Assembly (NCBI GenBank): GCA_017466445.1
Contig: JAFTUC010000021.1
Coordinates: forward strand, 109,374-173,373
Length of the DNA stretch: 64,000 bases
From: Clostridia bacterium
GTDB taxonomy: Bacteria > Bacillota > Clostridia > Oscillospirales > CAG-272
Direction of reading: 5' to 3'
This document shows positions 1 to 7,866 of this stretch, piece after piece (positions within the stretch are counted from its first letter, which is position 1; the number at the start of each line of letters is the position of its first letter). A model generated the notes under the pieces. That model saw nothing but the letters and a program-made list of their open reading frames with translations, did no database searches and was not told the DNA's origin. Position numbers and translations under genes: made by a program.

Positions 1-534
1 GTTATGGGTCGCCTCTCCGCGCAGTGTACCGATGCACGAGTCAATATCGTTTGCAGGGAGCTCTTTTCCGAATATCCGACCCCTGAGGCCCTTGCCAAAG
101 GAAATATCGCGAATATAGAAAAAATAGTTTATCCCTGCGGACTTTACCGAGTCAAATCAAGGGAGATACAAGAGGAGTGCCGAATGCTCACCGAGGATTT
201 CGGAGGTGTGCTTCCCGATACCATGGAGGAGCTGCTTAGGTTTCCCGGAGTCGGACGTAAGGTTGCGAATCTTTTGCTCGGAGATATCTATAAAAAGCCC
301 GCGATCGTCGCAGATACACACTGTATGCGAATAAGCCGCAGACTCGGTCTCGTTTCTCCCGACGATAAAAATCCGCACGTGATAGAAAGAAAGCTCTCTT
401 CTGTCATCGAGCCCGAAAAGCAGAGCGATCTGTGTCATAGACTTGTGTTTTTTGGACGTGACGTATGCAGATCAAGAGATCCGCAGTGCGCCTCATGCAT
501 GCTATCTGATCTGTGCCCGAGTAAGAAAGTATAA
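1..534 (+). CDS. nth: Endonuclease III, 5' end outside window
   Basis: This is a base-excision-repair DNA glycosylase/AP lyase acting on oxidised pyrimidines. The reading frame is open at base 1 and begins at LSAQCTDARVN, the LLSAQxTD region of the family, so roughly the first 40 residues lie upstream; the ATG at base 4 is internal and is not the start. The helix-hairpin-helix with the catalytic lysine is seen as FPGVGRKVAN, and the catalytic aspartate as VADTHCMRISRR. The C-terminus carries the four cysteines of the [4Fe-4S] loop with C-X6-C-X2-C-X5-C spacing (CRSRDPQCASCMLSDLC). All key residues are present, so the protein should be functional if the missing part is intact. Confidence 0.93.
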   Translation, partial: VMGRLSAQCTDARVNIVCRELFSEYPTPEALAKGNIANIEKIVYPCGLYRVKSREIQEECRMLTEDFGGVLPDTMEELLRFPGVGRKVANLLLGDIYKKPAIVADTHCMRISRRLGLVSPDDKNPHVIERKLSSVIEPEKQSDLCHRLVFFGRDVCRSRDPQCASCMLSDLCPSKKV

Positions 535-588
535 TAACGGTTCTCGACAGATTAATATAATGTTTACATTTTCTTTAAACGCATTTTG

Positions 589-617
589 TTGCCATAGCGC
601 ATATTAAATGATATAAT
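589..617 (+). promoter_or_regulatory. Sigma-A promoter of the 650-2034 pair
   Basis: TTGCCA (589-594) and TATAAT (612-617) are separated by 17 bp, 33 bp before the start codon of the next gene. The spacing and -10 box are consensus. Confidence 0.7.
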
Positions 618-649
618 TAATCCTAATAAAGACACGGAGAAATCAAAAT

Positions 650-1117
650 ATGACGGAAATAAATACCGTAGTATGGGGACTTGCAGTTGGGGTCATCATA
701 TCGCTTATCTTTATTTATTTTAACAGAGTGGTGCTTGGAGGCTTTGTCAGAAAGCTTATAGAAAGTGACGCGCTTTCAGTTGATACCGCGCTTACCGTAG
801 ACGAGCTCGGATACGGTAAAAACTTTTGGATAAAGAGAGCTCTTTTGGGTTCGGGAGCGTTCAGAAAGATCGTTTTCGAGATCGGAGACGAGATCCATAT
901 AGCATCTGAGGGTCATTCCTTTTCGGCAAGAACCACGCCTATCGATCTTGCTACTGCGCGCTTTTACATTGCAAAGGAAAATAAAACGATGGCAGAGATA
1001 CGCTATGACAGGCAGGGCGCCAGCATATTTACAGTTATCGCCTCTGTCATAATCGTTCTTGTCGTGGCATATCTTGCGACACTTTTCGTACCCTTCATTA
1101 TTTCCGAGCTTTCGTAA
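650..1117 (+). CDS. Small two-span membrane protein, function unknown
   Basis: A 155-residue protein that I do not recognise. It has one hydrophobic span near the N-terminus (about residues 6-27) and a second at the C-terminus (about 124-150). Between them is a hydrophilic domain of about 95 residues with alternating beta-like segments (GDEIHIASEGHSFSARTT). No catalytic motif is visible. It follows its own promoter, with a GGAGAA ribosome site about 8 bases before the ATG. The next gene, a membrane-anchored MORN protein, starts 53 bp downstream on the same strand, so the two are probably co-transcribed and may act together at the membrane. Coding is supported by the ribosome site, the promoter and the amphipathic layout rather than by homology. 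Confidence 0.7.
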   Translation: MTEINTVVWGLAVGVIISLIFIYFNRVVLGGFVRKLIESDALSVDTALTVDELGYGKNFWIKRALLGSGAFRKIVFEIGDEIHIASEGHSFSARTTPIDLATARFYIAKENKTMAEIRYDRQGASIFTVIASVIIVLVVAYLATLFVPFIISELS

Positions 1118-1170
1118 GATACCGAAGATACTGAAAATATTTCTATGTTGCTGAAAGTGAGGAAACGGCT

Positions 1171-2034
1171 TTGGCAGAGAAAAAACGTACACCAAGGAAA
1201 ACAAAAAAGATCACAAAATTCAATCCGATACGCTATATCGTTTCGGTGATCGTTGTGGCACTGCTTATCGTTTTTGCGGTTATAGGCTCGATACATCTTG
1301 TCGGATTCAGATACGTTAAGTATGAGAGTGACGGTCTTACGATAAAGTTTGTCGGAAAGGTCGATAAGAACGGAAATTATATCTCCGGAGACGTCTATTA
1401 TTCCGACGGAACGAGGGCTGATTATTCATACGATCCCGCGACTGAAAAAGCTACCCTGAAATACAGTACCGGAGATGTTTACGTAGGACAGACAGATAAG
1501 TTTCTCAGAAACGGCTCGGGACGTATGGAGTTTGCCGATAAGAGCTATTACGTAGGTGAATTTGTTTATAACAAGATAAGCGGAAAGGGAAGCTTCTATT
1601 ACGTTGGAGGCGATACCTACGAGGGAGACCTTGTCGACGGTCTTAAGCACGGAAACGGATCTTACGTGTGGCCGCTTAATTCAGAGCGTAAGGGCGATAA
1701 GTACGAGGGCGGATATCATAAGGATCTCCGTAACGGAAAAGGGACCTATACCTGGGCAGACGGCACCGTATATACGGGCGATTACGTAAATGACCTCAAG
1801 CACGGTAAAGGAAAGATGACCTTCGCAAACGGTGATGTCTACGATGGCGATTTCGCAAACGATATGAGGACCGGAAGCGGAGTATATACCTTTGCAAACG
1901 GAGACGTTTACGAGGGCGAATTTGTTGAAAATAAGATGACCGGATACGGAAAGTATACGTGGGCATCGGGAAGCAGTTACGAGGGCTACTTTGAAGACGG
2001 AGTAGCGGTTACTGTCGACGAAAAAGCAGAATAA
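1171..2034 (+). CDS. Membrane-anchored MORN-repeat protein
   Basis: A 287-residue protein starting at a TTG preceded by GTGAGG. A lysine-rich N-terminus (KKRTPRKTKKITK) is followed by one transmembrane span at about residues 24-46. From about residue 100 the rest is seven full MORN repeats and one partial one, of the form YxGxxxxxxxxGxGxxxxxxG (for example VYTGDYVNDLKHGKGKMTF and VYDGDFANDMRTGSGVYTF). MORN repeats form elongated beta-hairpin arrays; in bacteria they are often surface-associated and their partners are usually unknown. The topology predicts an extracytoplasmic repeat domain. The gene probably shares a transcript with the membrane protein upstream. Its stop codon lies inside the left end of the palindromic element that follows. 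Confidence 0.85.
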   Translation: MAEKKRTPRKTKKITKFNPIRYIVSVIVVALLIVFAVIGSIHLVGFRYVKYESDGLTIKFVGKVDKNGNYISGDVYYSDGTRADYSYDPATEKATLKYSTGDVYVGQTDKFLRNGSGRMEFADKSYYVGEFVYNKISGKGSFYYVGGDTYEGDLVDGLKHGNGSYVWPLNSERKGDKYEGGYHKDLRNGKGTYTWADGTVYTGDYVNDLKHGKGKMTFANGDVYDGDFANDMRTGSGVYTFANGDVYEGEFVENKMTGYGKYTWASGSSYEGYFEDGVAVTVDEKAE

Positions 2035-2394
2035 AAATCACGGCGGTTTAGCGTAGTGCCCTTAAGGACACTACGCAACTATGATCGCCTGCGGCGAGCT
2101 TAGAGTTATGATTGGCTACGCCAAGTTGTGATGTGCCTTCGGCACAGTTTGAAGAAGCAAGGCGATCATATCATAACGTTTGCGAAGCAAACTCATAACG
2201 GTGAGCGAAAGCAAACCCCATAACTCATAACTGATAATAGCATCTGTGGACACAGATGCAGTGCTTGTCAAGAAAAAAGGACGAAGAATTGTTAAAATTC
2301 CTCGTCCTTTTCCTGTCAGTAGGTAACGTATTCTATTGAATTCCAAAAACTGTCCTTAAGAGTACGTCGCCTTTCAAACCGCCGTGATTTTTTA
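2032..2394. repeat. Palindrome-rich, MITE-like intergenic element
   Basis: This fills the 357-bp gap between two convergent genes and holds no credible gene. Its ends are an imperfect inverted repeat: TAAAAATCACGGCGGTTT at 2032-2049 and the same motif with one extra A, inverted, at 2376-2394, with a further shared CTTAAGGACA slightly inside. The repeat ends coincide with the stop codons of both flanking genes. The interior is a series of smaller palindromes: GCGTAGTG/CACTACGC (2051-2076), ATGATCGCC/GGCGATCAT (2080-2088 and 2161-2169), TTGG/CCAA (2112-2124), GTGCC/GGCAC (2133-2145) and GCATCTGTG/CACAGATGC (2240-2259). Short CATAAC-type repeats are also scattered through it. It resembles a non-autonomous mobile or intergenic repeat; mobility is inferred, not shown. 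Confidence 0.6.
2277..2309 (-). terminator. Terminator of the glxK-luxS-mtnN operon
   Basis: Read on the minus strand, a 14-15 bp stem (AAGGACGAGGAATT with its complement) and a short loop are followed by a run of six T. It lies about 80 bp past the mtnN stop, inside the palindromic element. Confidence 0.7.
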
Positions 2395-3138
2395 TTTTCC
2401 GAGCTTTTCCATAAATGCGAGGATCGCTTTCGAGGAGATCTCGGATACCTTTACGCAGTATGCGGGAAAATCCTCGGGGGAATCGTTATTTGCGTCGTCC
2501 GAGAGCGCACGGACAACGAGAAATCTAACACCGCTCACAAAGCAGGTGTGACCGACTGCCGCACCCTCCATTTCGCAGGAGATGGCAGAGAAGTGCTCCT
2601 TTATGAATTTACGCTTTTCGGCAGATGCAATGAACTGGTCGCCGGAGGCAATGACTCCGAGCTCGCAGTTTATCCCAATGTCCTCAAGGCAGCTCTTCAT
2701 TACATGAGCCGCGGGAAGATAGCTTTCGATCTCGACTACGTTTATGTCGGATATCATGCCTATCGGATCGCCTAGTGGAGATGTGTCCATGTCATGCTGC
2801 ACAACGGCGCGGGACAGCGCGATATCTCCGATCTTCAGAGAGTCCGAAAGATTTCCCGCAACACCGGTGTTTATTATAAGATCCGGCGAGAAGCCGAGGA
2901 TCATTGTCTGCGCGCAGATGGCGGCAAAAACCTTTCCGACTCCGCATTTTGCGGCAACCGCATCAACTCCGCAGATGCTTCCCGTAACAAATGTGATGCT
3001 TCCGTATTTGGTCTTGCTTGCTCCGTCAAAAAGACGGGTGACCGCTTCGAGTTCGCAGTCCATAGCACATATGAATCCTACCTTTTTGACGTCGCTCTTC
3101 AAAAGCTCGATAGCGTTTGTAATATTTGTGTTATTCAT
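2392..3138 (-). CDS. mtnN: 5'-methylthioadenosine/S-adenosylhomocysteine nucleosidase
   Basis: This enzyme hydrolyses MTA and SAH to adenine plus the thioribose or S-ribosylhomocysteine. The 248-residue protein has the family layout: the N-terminal AMDCELEAV carries the catalytic/base-binding Glu, GVGKVFAA and INTGVAGN form the phosphorylase-fold core, and CEMEGAA with LSDDANND supply the substrate-binding Glu and the catalytic Asp. About 18 extra residues precede the usual start. Its ATG overlaps the luxS stop by 8 bp, so it is translated together with luxS, which uses its S-ribosylhomocysteine product directly. It is the last gene of the minus-strand operon. Confidence 0.94.
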   Translation of the reverse strand: MNNTNITNAIELLKSDVKKVGFICAMDCELEAVTRLFDGASKTKYGSITFVTGSICGVDAVAAKCGVGKVFAAICAQTMILGFSPDLIINTGVAGNLSDSLKIGDIALSRAVVQHDMDTSPLGDPIGMISDINVVEIESYLPAAHVMKSCLEDIGINCELGVIASGDQFIASAEKRKFIKEHFSAISCEMEGAAVGHTCFVSGVRFLVVRALSDDANNDSPEDFPAYCVKVSEISSKAILAFMEKLGK

Positions 3139-3595
3139 ATAAAAAGCTCCAATTCTCTTTTGAATTCAGTATATCAAGATATCTTTTTGACTCGCTTTTG
3201 GCGTTTTCAAGCGAAAGCGTGCGGTAGTTTCCGCATTCGATAGCGGATTTAGCAAATATCTCACCGTCATGAGCAACGGTTCTTTCAAGCGCACTCTTTA
3301 CTGCGCTCAGGACCTCCTCGTTGCTTCTTGCCCGTACGAGCAGATAAAACCCGGTCTGGCATCCCATCGGTCCGAAATAGATCACGTCGTCGGCGATCTC
3401 CGAATTTCTTATGTAGGTCGCAAACATATGCTCAAGCGAGTGCATCGTCGAGTGATCCATAAGATCGCTTGAGTTGGGCTTTCTGGTGCGCAGATCATAG
3501 GTCACGATGTCACCGTCTTTTCGCGAAATGTAGATTCCCGGCATCAACCTTTCGTGATCGACCGTGAAGCTCGCTATCTTTTTTATATTTTCCAT
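3131..3595 (-). CDS. luxS: S-ribosylhomocysteine lyase (AI-2 synthase)
   Basis: LuxS cleaves S-ribosylhomocysteine to homocysteine and DPD, the precursor of autoinducer-2. The protein is 154 residues from the ATG at 3595, chosen because AAAGGAGG lies 6 bases upstream; a TTG 21 bp further out has no such site. The metal-binding HSLEH (HxxEH) is present, as is the downstream GCQTGFY with the conserved cysteine. The start region DHERLMPGIYISR also matches the family. The gene lies between glxK (stop 18 bp upstream of this start) and mtnN (8-bp overlap). The pairing of mtnN and luxS covers the whole SAH detoxification route to homocysteine. Confidence 0.95.
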   Translation of the reverse strand: MENIKKIASFTVDHERLMPGIYISRKDGDIVTYDLRTRKPNSSDLMDHSTMHSLEHMFATYIRNSEIADDVIYFGPMGCQTGFYLLVRARSNEEVLSAVKSALERTVAHDGEIFAKSAIECGNYRTLSLENAKSESKRYLDILNSKENWSFLYE

Positions 3596-3612
3596 AATGT
3601 CCTCCTTTTGTA

Positions 3613-4761
3613 TCAAAAGCCGTTTGAGGTAGACTTTATCAGCCTGAAGACCTGCTCGGCGGTGTCTTTGAGATTTTTGTACGCATTTTCCTTGTCGATA
3701 GCCTCGCTTAGCGTGCAGGGTCTTCTGACTATTGGGAAAAACGCGTCTATTCCGTGCATATTACATTCGGACGCTCGGTCAGTTACAGCTCCCGAAAATG
3801 CGATCACGGTCTTGCCGTACTTTTTTGCGACTCTTGCGATACCGATCGGAGCCTTGCCCTGAGCGGTCTGTGAGTCGAGGCGACCCTCGCCCGTGATCAC
3901 GATATCCGCATCTTTTACAGCGTTTTCGAGTCCGATGGCCTCGATGACCGTATCTATTCCCGAGCGAAGCTCTGCCTTAAGATAGGTTCTAAGGGCAAAG
4001 CCGAGACCGCCTGCCGCGCCGTTTCCCGGAAAATCCCCGTCGGCATCGGGGAAAAGCTCTTTTGTGAGCTTTGCGTAATTTTTCAGCCATTTGTCCATTT
4101 TTTCGACCGTCTCCGGAGTCGCTCCCTTTTGCGGTCCGTATACCGCACTGCAACCGTTTTCTCCGCAGAGCGGATTTTTTACGTCGCAGGCTACTGTGAA
4201 ACGGCAGTCGGAAAGCGCAGGGATGACCTTGTCACATTTTATCTCCTTTATAAGACCGAGACCGCTCCCTGAGCAGGGAACCTTGTTTCCGTAAGAGTCG
4301 AGAAATTCAAATCCGAGAGCCGAGAGCATACCCGTGCCACCGTCGTTTGTGGCACTTCCGCCTATGCCGATAATAAAATCCCGACATCCGCGACCGATCG
4401 CGTCTGATATCATCTCTCCGACACCGTAGGTGGTGGTGAGAAGAGGGTCGAGCCTTGACTTGTCGATAAGCGTTATTCCCGCCGCCGATGCCATTTCTAT
4501 TATTGCTTTTCCTTCGCCTTCTATTATTCCGTAGCTTGACTCGATAATATCTCCGAGTGGACCGTGAACACTTATGTTTACTTTCCTCGCACCCTTAGCG
4601 CGGATGATTGCATCGGACGTGCCCTCGCCGCCGTCGGCGATAGGAAACACGGATATACTTGCATCAGGATATACCGATTTTATCGCCTCGGAGACTGCTT
4701 TGCCCGATTTAAGTGAGGAAAGGCTTCCCTTGAAGGAATCTATAGCGATAACCGCATTCAT
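3613..4761 (-). CDS. glxK: Glycerate kinase (GK type, GarK/GlxK family)
   Basis: This enzyme phosphorylates D-glycerate to phosphoglycerate. The 382 residues match the family's usual length. Recognisable blocks are AIDSFKGSLSSLK at the N-terminus, FPIADGGEGTSDA, GIGGSATNDGGTGML in the middle, PGNGAAGGLGFAL and ITGEGRLDSQTAQGKAP near the C-terminus; these are the signature segments of the type-1 glycerate kinases. It is the first gene of the minus-strand operon with luxS and mtnN, under its own promoter at 4792-4819. The metabolic reason for joining glycerate use to SAH recycling is not obvious from the sequence. Confidence 0.92.
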   Translation of the reverse strand: MNAVIAIDSFKGSLSSLKSGKAVSEAIKSVYPDASISVFPIADGGEGTSDAIIRAKGARKVNISVHGPLGDIIESSYGIIEGEGKAIIEMASAAGITLIDKSRLDPLLTTTYGVGEMISDAIGRGCRDFIIGIGGSATNDGGTGMLSALGFEFLDSYGNKVPCSGSGLGLIKEIKCDKVIPALSDCRFTVACDVKNPLCGENGCSAVYGPQKGATPETVEKMDKWLKNYAKLTKELFPDADGDFPGNGAAGGLGFALRTYLKAELRSGIDTVIEAIGLENAVKDADIVITGEGRLDSQTAQGKAPIGIARVAKKYGKTVIAFSGAVTDRASECNMHGIDAFFPIVRRPCTLSEAIDKENAYKNLKDTAEQVFRLIKSTSNGF

Positions 4762-4791
4762 ATTTATGCCTCCCTTTAGTGATCATATTTC

Positions 4792-4819
4792 AGTATACCA
4801 TATTTTTGAAAATTTTCAA
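4792..4819 (-). promoter_or_regulatory. Promoter of glxK-luxS-mtnN
   Basis: On the minus strand TTGAAA (4814-4819) and TATACT (4792-4797) are 16 bp apart, about 30 bp before the glxK ATG. The 4762-4936 gap otherwise holds only the divergent promoter at 4859-4887 and two copies of AAATTTTCAAT-like sequence. Confidence 0.6.
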
Positions 4820-4858
4820 TCTCTTTTTTTGAATATTGCAAATTTTCAATAAAAGGTA

Positions 4859-4887
4859 TTGACAAAAGTTTTAATCGGTTGTATAAT
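4859..4887 (+). promoter_or_regulatory. Consensus promoter of the 4937-6704 operon
   Basis: TTGACA (4859-4864) and TATAAT (4882-4887), both perfect, with a 17-bp spacer. It fires toward the phosphodiesterase/AEC pair and is divergent from the glxK promoter. Confidence 0.8.
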
Positions 4888-4936
4888 GGCGGATGTTGTA
4901 ATTTGTTTGCGTGTATGAAAAAGGGGAACTGCTGCT

Positions 4937-5713
4937 ATGAAAAATAAAGTTATACTTATATCGGTGGACGGAATGCGTCCGGACGGTCTTGCAAACTGCG
5001 GAAATCCTTATGTAGAGACGCTGAATAATATATGTTCATATACATATAATGGACGCTCGGTCACGCCGTCGGTAACCTTCCCGTGTCATTTTTCGATGAC
5101 ACACTCGGTGCCTCCGCAAAGACACGGAATGCTTACAAATACATATGTACCGCAGGTGCGCCCCATAAAGGGAATCTTTGAGAAGATAGCAGATAACGGC
5201 GGAGCCTGTGCTATGGCATACGGGTGGGAGCCGCTTCGCGATATAGCGTTGCCCGGATCGCTCGTGTATGCATATTATTTGAACGCTTATGCCGAGGAAA
5301 GCTCGGATACCGTCCTTACCGACGTCGCGGATATGTTTGTTTCAAAATATGATCCCGACCTCACCTTTCTCTATATGGTAGAGACAGATGAAAAGGGTGG
5401 CCACGATAATGGTTGGATGAGTAGTGAATATTTGCGTAGGATATCTATAGCAGTAGATAATATAAAACGAATGATTGAAAAATACGGCGATACTCATTCG
5501 ATTATAATAATGGCGGATCACGGCGGACACGAAAGAGGTCACGGCAGTGAGATGCCTGAGGATATGACTGTTCCGTTTTTCTTCTACGGAAATAAGTTTG
5601 AACCCGGCAAGGAGCTTCATAATGTCTCCCTTCTCGAGATTGCTCCGACTATTGCATCAATACTTGAGATCTCTCCCGACAGTCAGTGGGAGGGCAGGGA
5701 TCTTACGAAATAA
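4937..5713 (+). CDS. Type I phosphodiesterase/nucleotide pyrophosphatase-like hydrolase
   Basis: A 258-residue alkaline-phosphatase-superfamily protein. ISVDGMRPD at residues 7-15 carries the first metal Asp. PSVTFPCHFSMT supplies the probable nucleophile Thr and resembles the TPxxTxPxH motif of nucleotide pyrophosphatases, and ADHGGHERGHG near residue 195 supplies the second-site Asp and His residues. The C-terminus has the SLLEIAPTIASILEI segment typical of the fold. There is no signal peptide, so it should act in the cytosol. The start follows an AGGGGA ribosome site. The AEC transporter gene starts 43 bp downstream, so the pair probably imports and hydrolyses, or hydrolyses and exports, one compound. 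The substrate is not deducible. Confidence 0.85.
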   Translation: MKNKVILISVDGMRPDGLANCGNPYVETLNNICSYTYNGRSVTPSVTFPCHFSMTHSVPPQRHGMLTNTYVPQVRPIKGIFEKIADNGGACAMAYGWEPLRDIALPGSLVYAYYLNAYAEESSDTVLTDVADMFVSKYDPDLTFLYMVETDEKGGHDNGWMSSEYLRRISIAVDNIKRMIEKYGDTHSIIIMADHGGHERGHGSEMPEDMTVPFFFYGNKFEPGKELHNVSLLEIAPTIASILEISPDSQWEGRDLTK

Positions 5714-5756
5714 GTACATATTTTGCATGCTTGACTGTTTTTGAAAGGAAAATGAA

Positions 5757-6704
5757 ATGTTTTGGATATCACTAGGTCAGATGGCGGTAATGGCATCCTT
5801 TATCCTCATCGGACTAATTCTTGTTAAGGTTAAGGTTCTCGACCAGGGCTCATCCAAAATACTCTCGAAGCTCGAAAATTCGATATTCATACCCGCATTG
5901 GCGATGGGAACGTTTATAACGAATTTTACAAGAGAAAAGGTGGGGATCGCGTGGAAGCTGCTGCTCTTCTCCTTTGCAGTTCTTTTAGTGGTCATTCCGA
6001 TAGCGATCCTTTGCGCGCGTCTTGCGACCGGGAGCGACTATATAAGAAAAATATATACCTACGGTCTGTCCTTTGCAAACTTTGGATTTATGGGATTCCC
6101 CGTAGTTGCGGCACTTTTTCCACAGTATAATATGTACTATATGATATTTACCCTTCCGCTGTGGACTCTTATATACGTTTGGGGAGTGCCCTCTCTTCTT
6201 ATGAGTGACGGAAATGAGAAAAAGGGAATAGCATCAAAGCTGAAGGCACTCGTCAATCCTATGTTTATAGCGATGATAATAGGCGCGATTATCGGTATTT
6301 GCGGAATAAAGATCCCCGATTTTGCGCTTAACGTTATAAATACCTGTTCGGAATGTATGTCGCCTATCGCTATGATAATCACGGGTATCACATTTGCATC
6401 GATAAGCCTTAAAAAGGTGCTTTCCGATCTTAGTATATACTTCGTTACCCTTGTGCGCTTGATACTTATCCCACTTCTTTTCGGAGGAATTTATATCCTC
6501 TGCGTAAAGCTCTTCTCGCTTGATATTCCCGAGTACTATTTCGCATGTATGATATGCTCGCTTATCATGCCGCTCGGACTCAACACGGTCGTGATCCCCG
6601 CAGCTTATGGCAGGGATACATCGGTCGCGGCGGGAATGGCGCTTGTTTCACACGTTCTGTCACTCATTACGGTTCCGCTGATGCTCATGCTCTTCGGATT
6701 TTGA
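5757..6704 (+). CDS. AEC-family transporter
   Basis: A 315-residue integral membrane protein of the auxin-efflux-carrier-like family (bile/arsenite/riboflavin transporter superfamily). About ten hydrophobic segments span its length in two halves, with the family-typical first-half motif GLSFANFGFMGFPVVAALF. Near the C-terminus, MPLGLNTVVIPAAYGRDTSVAAGMALVSHVLSL is the second inverted-repeat counterpart. A strong GAAAGGAAA ribosome site precedes the ATG. It lies directly after the phosphodiesterase-like gene under the same promoter. Bacterial AEC members often carry organic acids such as malate or lactate; the substrate here is unknown. A strong bidirectional hairpin ends the operon. Confidence 0.88.
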   Translation: MFWISLGQMAVMASFILIGLILVKVKVLDQGSSKILSKLENSIFIPALAMGTFITNFTREKVGIAWKLLLFSFAVLLVVIPIAILCARLATGSDYIRKIYTYGLSFANFGFMGFPVVAALFPQYNMYYMIFTLPLWTLIYVWGVPSLLMSDGNEKKGIASKLKALVNPMFIAMIIGAIIGICGIKIPDFALNVINTCSECMSPIAMIITGITFASISLKKVLSDLSIYFVTLVRLILIPLLFGGIYILCVKLFSLDIPEYYFACMICSLIMPLGLNTVVIPAAYGRDTSVAAGMALVSHVLSLITVPLMLMLFGF

Positions 6705-6744
6705 AAATCGAGAAACGCTCCTTGCCGAAAATAGCAGAAAACAA

Positions 6745-6773
6745 GGGAGTACGGACAATTTGTCCGTACTCCC
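6745..6773. terminator. Bidirectional terminator hairpin
   Basis: A perfect 13-bp stem (GGGAGTACGGACA and its complement) with a 3-base loop lies between the convergent AEC transporter and AraC genes. It has A/T-rich flanks on both sides but only a short T run. Confidence 0.75.
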
Positions 6774-6789
6774 TTTGTATTTGGGCGAT

Positions 6790-7650
6790 TTATAAGCGAA
6801 CCGTGCGGGACAGACTTTTTCTGTATGCAAGAGGCGACATTCCAACCGTTGCTTTGAATATTTTAGAGAAATAGAGCGCATCGACGTACCCGACCGATAA
6901 CGCTACGTTACGTACGCTTATATTGCTTGACGATAGAAGCTCTTTGGCTCTGCTTATTCTTAGTGAGATACGGTAAGAAAGCGGTGTTTCACCGATGATT
7001 TGCCTGAACGTCTCAATAAAATATCCGGTGTTCATCGGTATCCGTGAGGCGTATTCCTTTATATGGACGTTCATTGCGAAATCCTTTTCGATCTCGCTTG
7101 CTATCATCTTTATCTTGAATTCGGTGCTCGGCGTGAACTTTTCTCCGGGCTTTATCGGAAGTATTGTAAAATCTGCTATGTGAGTCAAAAGTATTCCCGC
7201 GTAAAGGGAAAGCAGCAGAGACGTGTGCTTGCTTTTCTCATGAGCGATAGCTAAGGCGATGTCAAAATCATTGCAAATGATCTCGGATTTCTTTATGGAA
7301 AACAGAGTCGCATCGGGAATGTTTAATATGCCGTCGAGAAAATTCTCGGGAATGCTTTCAAGATATATCCATCTGAGATCAAGCTCCGAGCTCCGAAAAA
7401 AATCGTATCTTTGATACTGATGAGGTCTGAAAAGAATAAGATTTCCGCTTTCTATCGGAAAATATCTGTCTCCAATCATAATCCTGCCGCTACCTTTGTT
7501 TACGAAAATGATCTGGTAGTCGCTTCTGTGCTGGTAGCAGCTTACGATTGAGCTTTCGATCCCGTTTTCTGTTGACGATCCTATGCAAACAACGTTGCAT
7601 CCGAATAAGGTTGGTGCCTCCTGCGTGATCGGTATGAAAAATTCTCCCAT
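6790..7650 (-). CDS. AraC-family transcriptional regulator
   Basis: A 286-residue regulator. The N-terminal ~170 residues form a cupin-like sensor (QIIFVNKGSGRIMIGDRYFPIESGNLILFRPHQYQRYDF). The C-terminal ~100 residues hold the double helix-turn-helix of AraC/XylS proteins; the second-helix signature is seen in ISVRNVALSVGYVDALYFSKIFKATVGMSPLAYR. It lies between the AEC operon, with which it converges, and the divergent MBL operon at 7867, whose promoter region it shares. It is therefore the natural candidate to control the MBL/GH29-like/GNAT operon in response to a sugar. Its leader from the promoter at 7758-7786 is about 100 nt. Confidence 0.9.
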   Translation of the reverse strand: MGEFFIPITQEAPTLFGCNVVCIGSSTENGIESSIVSCYQHRSDYQIIFVNKGSGRIMIGDRYFPIESGNLILFRPHQYQRYDFFRSSELDLRWIYLESIPENFLDGILNIPDATLFSIKKSEIICNDFDIALAIAHEKSKHTSLLLSLYAGILLTHIADFTILPIKPGEKFTPSTEFKIKMIASEIEKDFAMNVHIKEYASRIPMNTGYFIETFRQIIGETPLSYRISLRISRAKELLSSSNISVRNVALSVGYVDALYFSKIFKATVGMSPLAYRKSLSRTVRL

Positions 7651-7757
7651 GTTAAGTTCTCCTTTTCCCGAATTTCGTCCATAAATAAAGTGGATTTTGT
7701 CTATTTACTCAAGTCCGAACCGATGATATAATTAAACCGGTACGGGATATTATACAT

Positions 7758-7786
7758 ATTATATACCGACCGTTGGGATTTGTCAA
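7758..7786 (-). promoter_or_regulatory. Consensus promoter of the AraC gene at 6790
   Basis: On the minus strand TTGACA (7781-7786) and TATAAT (7758-7763) are separated by 17 bp. The ACCGGTACGGG/CCGACC region beside it could hold an operator, but no clear palindrome was found. No equally good plus-strand promoter for the MBL gene is visible in 7651-7866. Confidence 0.7.
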
Positions 7787-7866
7787 TAAATACATACGAC
7801 CTTGGATCGCAATAGTTCGTAAATTTCCGAAAAAGTATTGTTTTATAGTGAAAAGAGGGCAAAACT

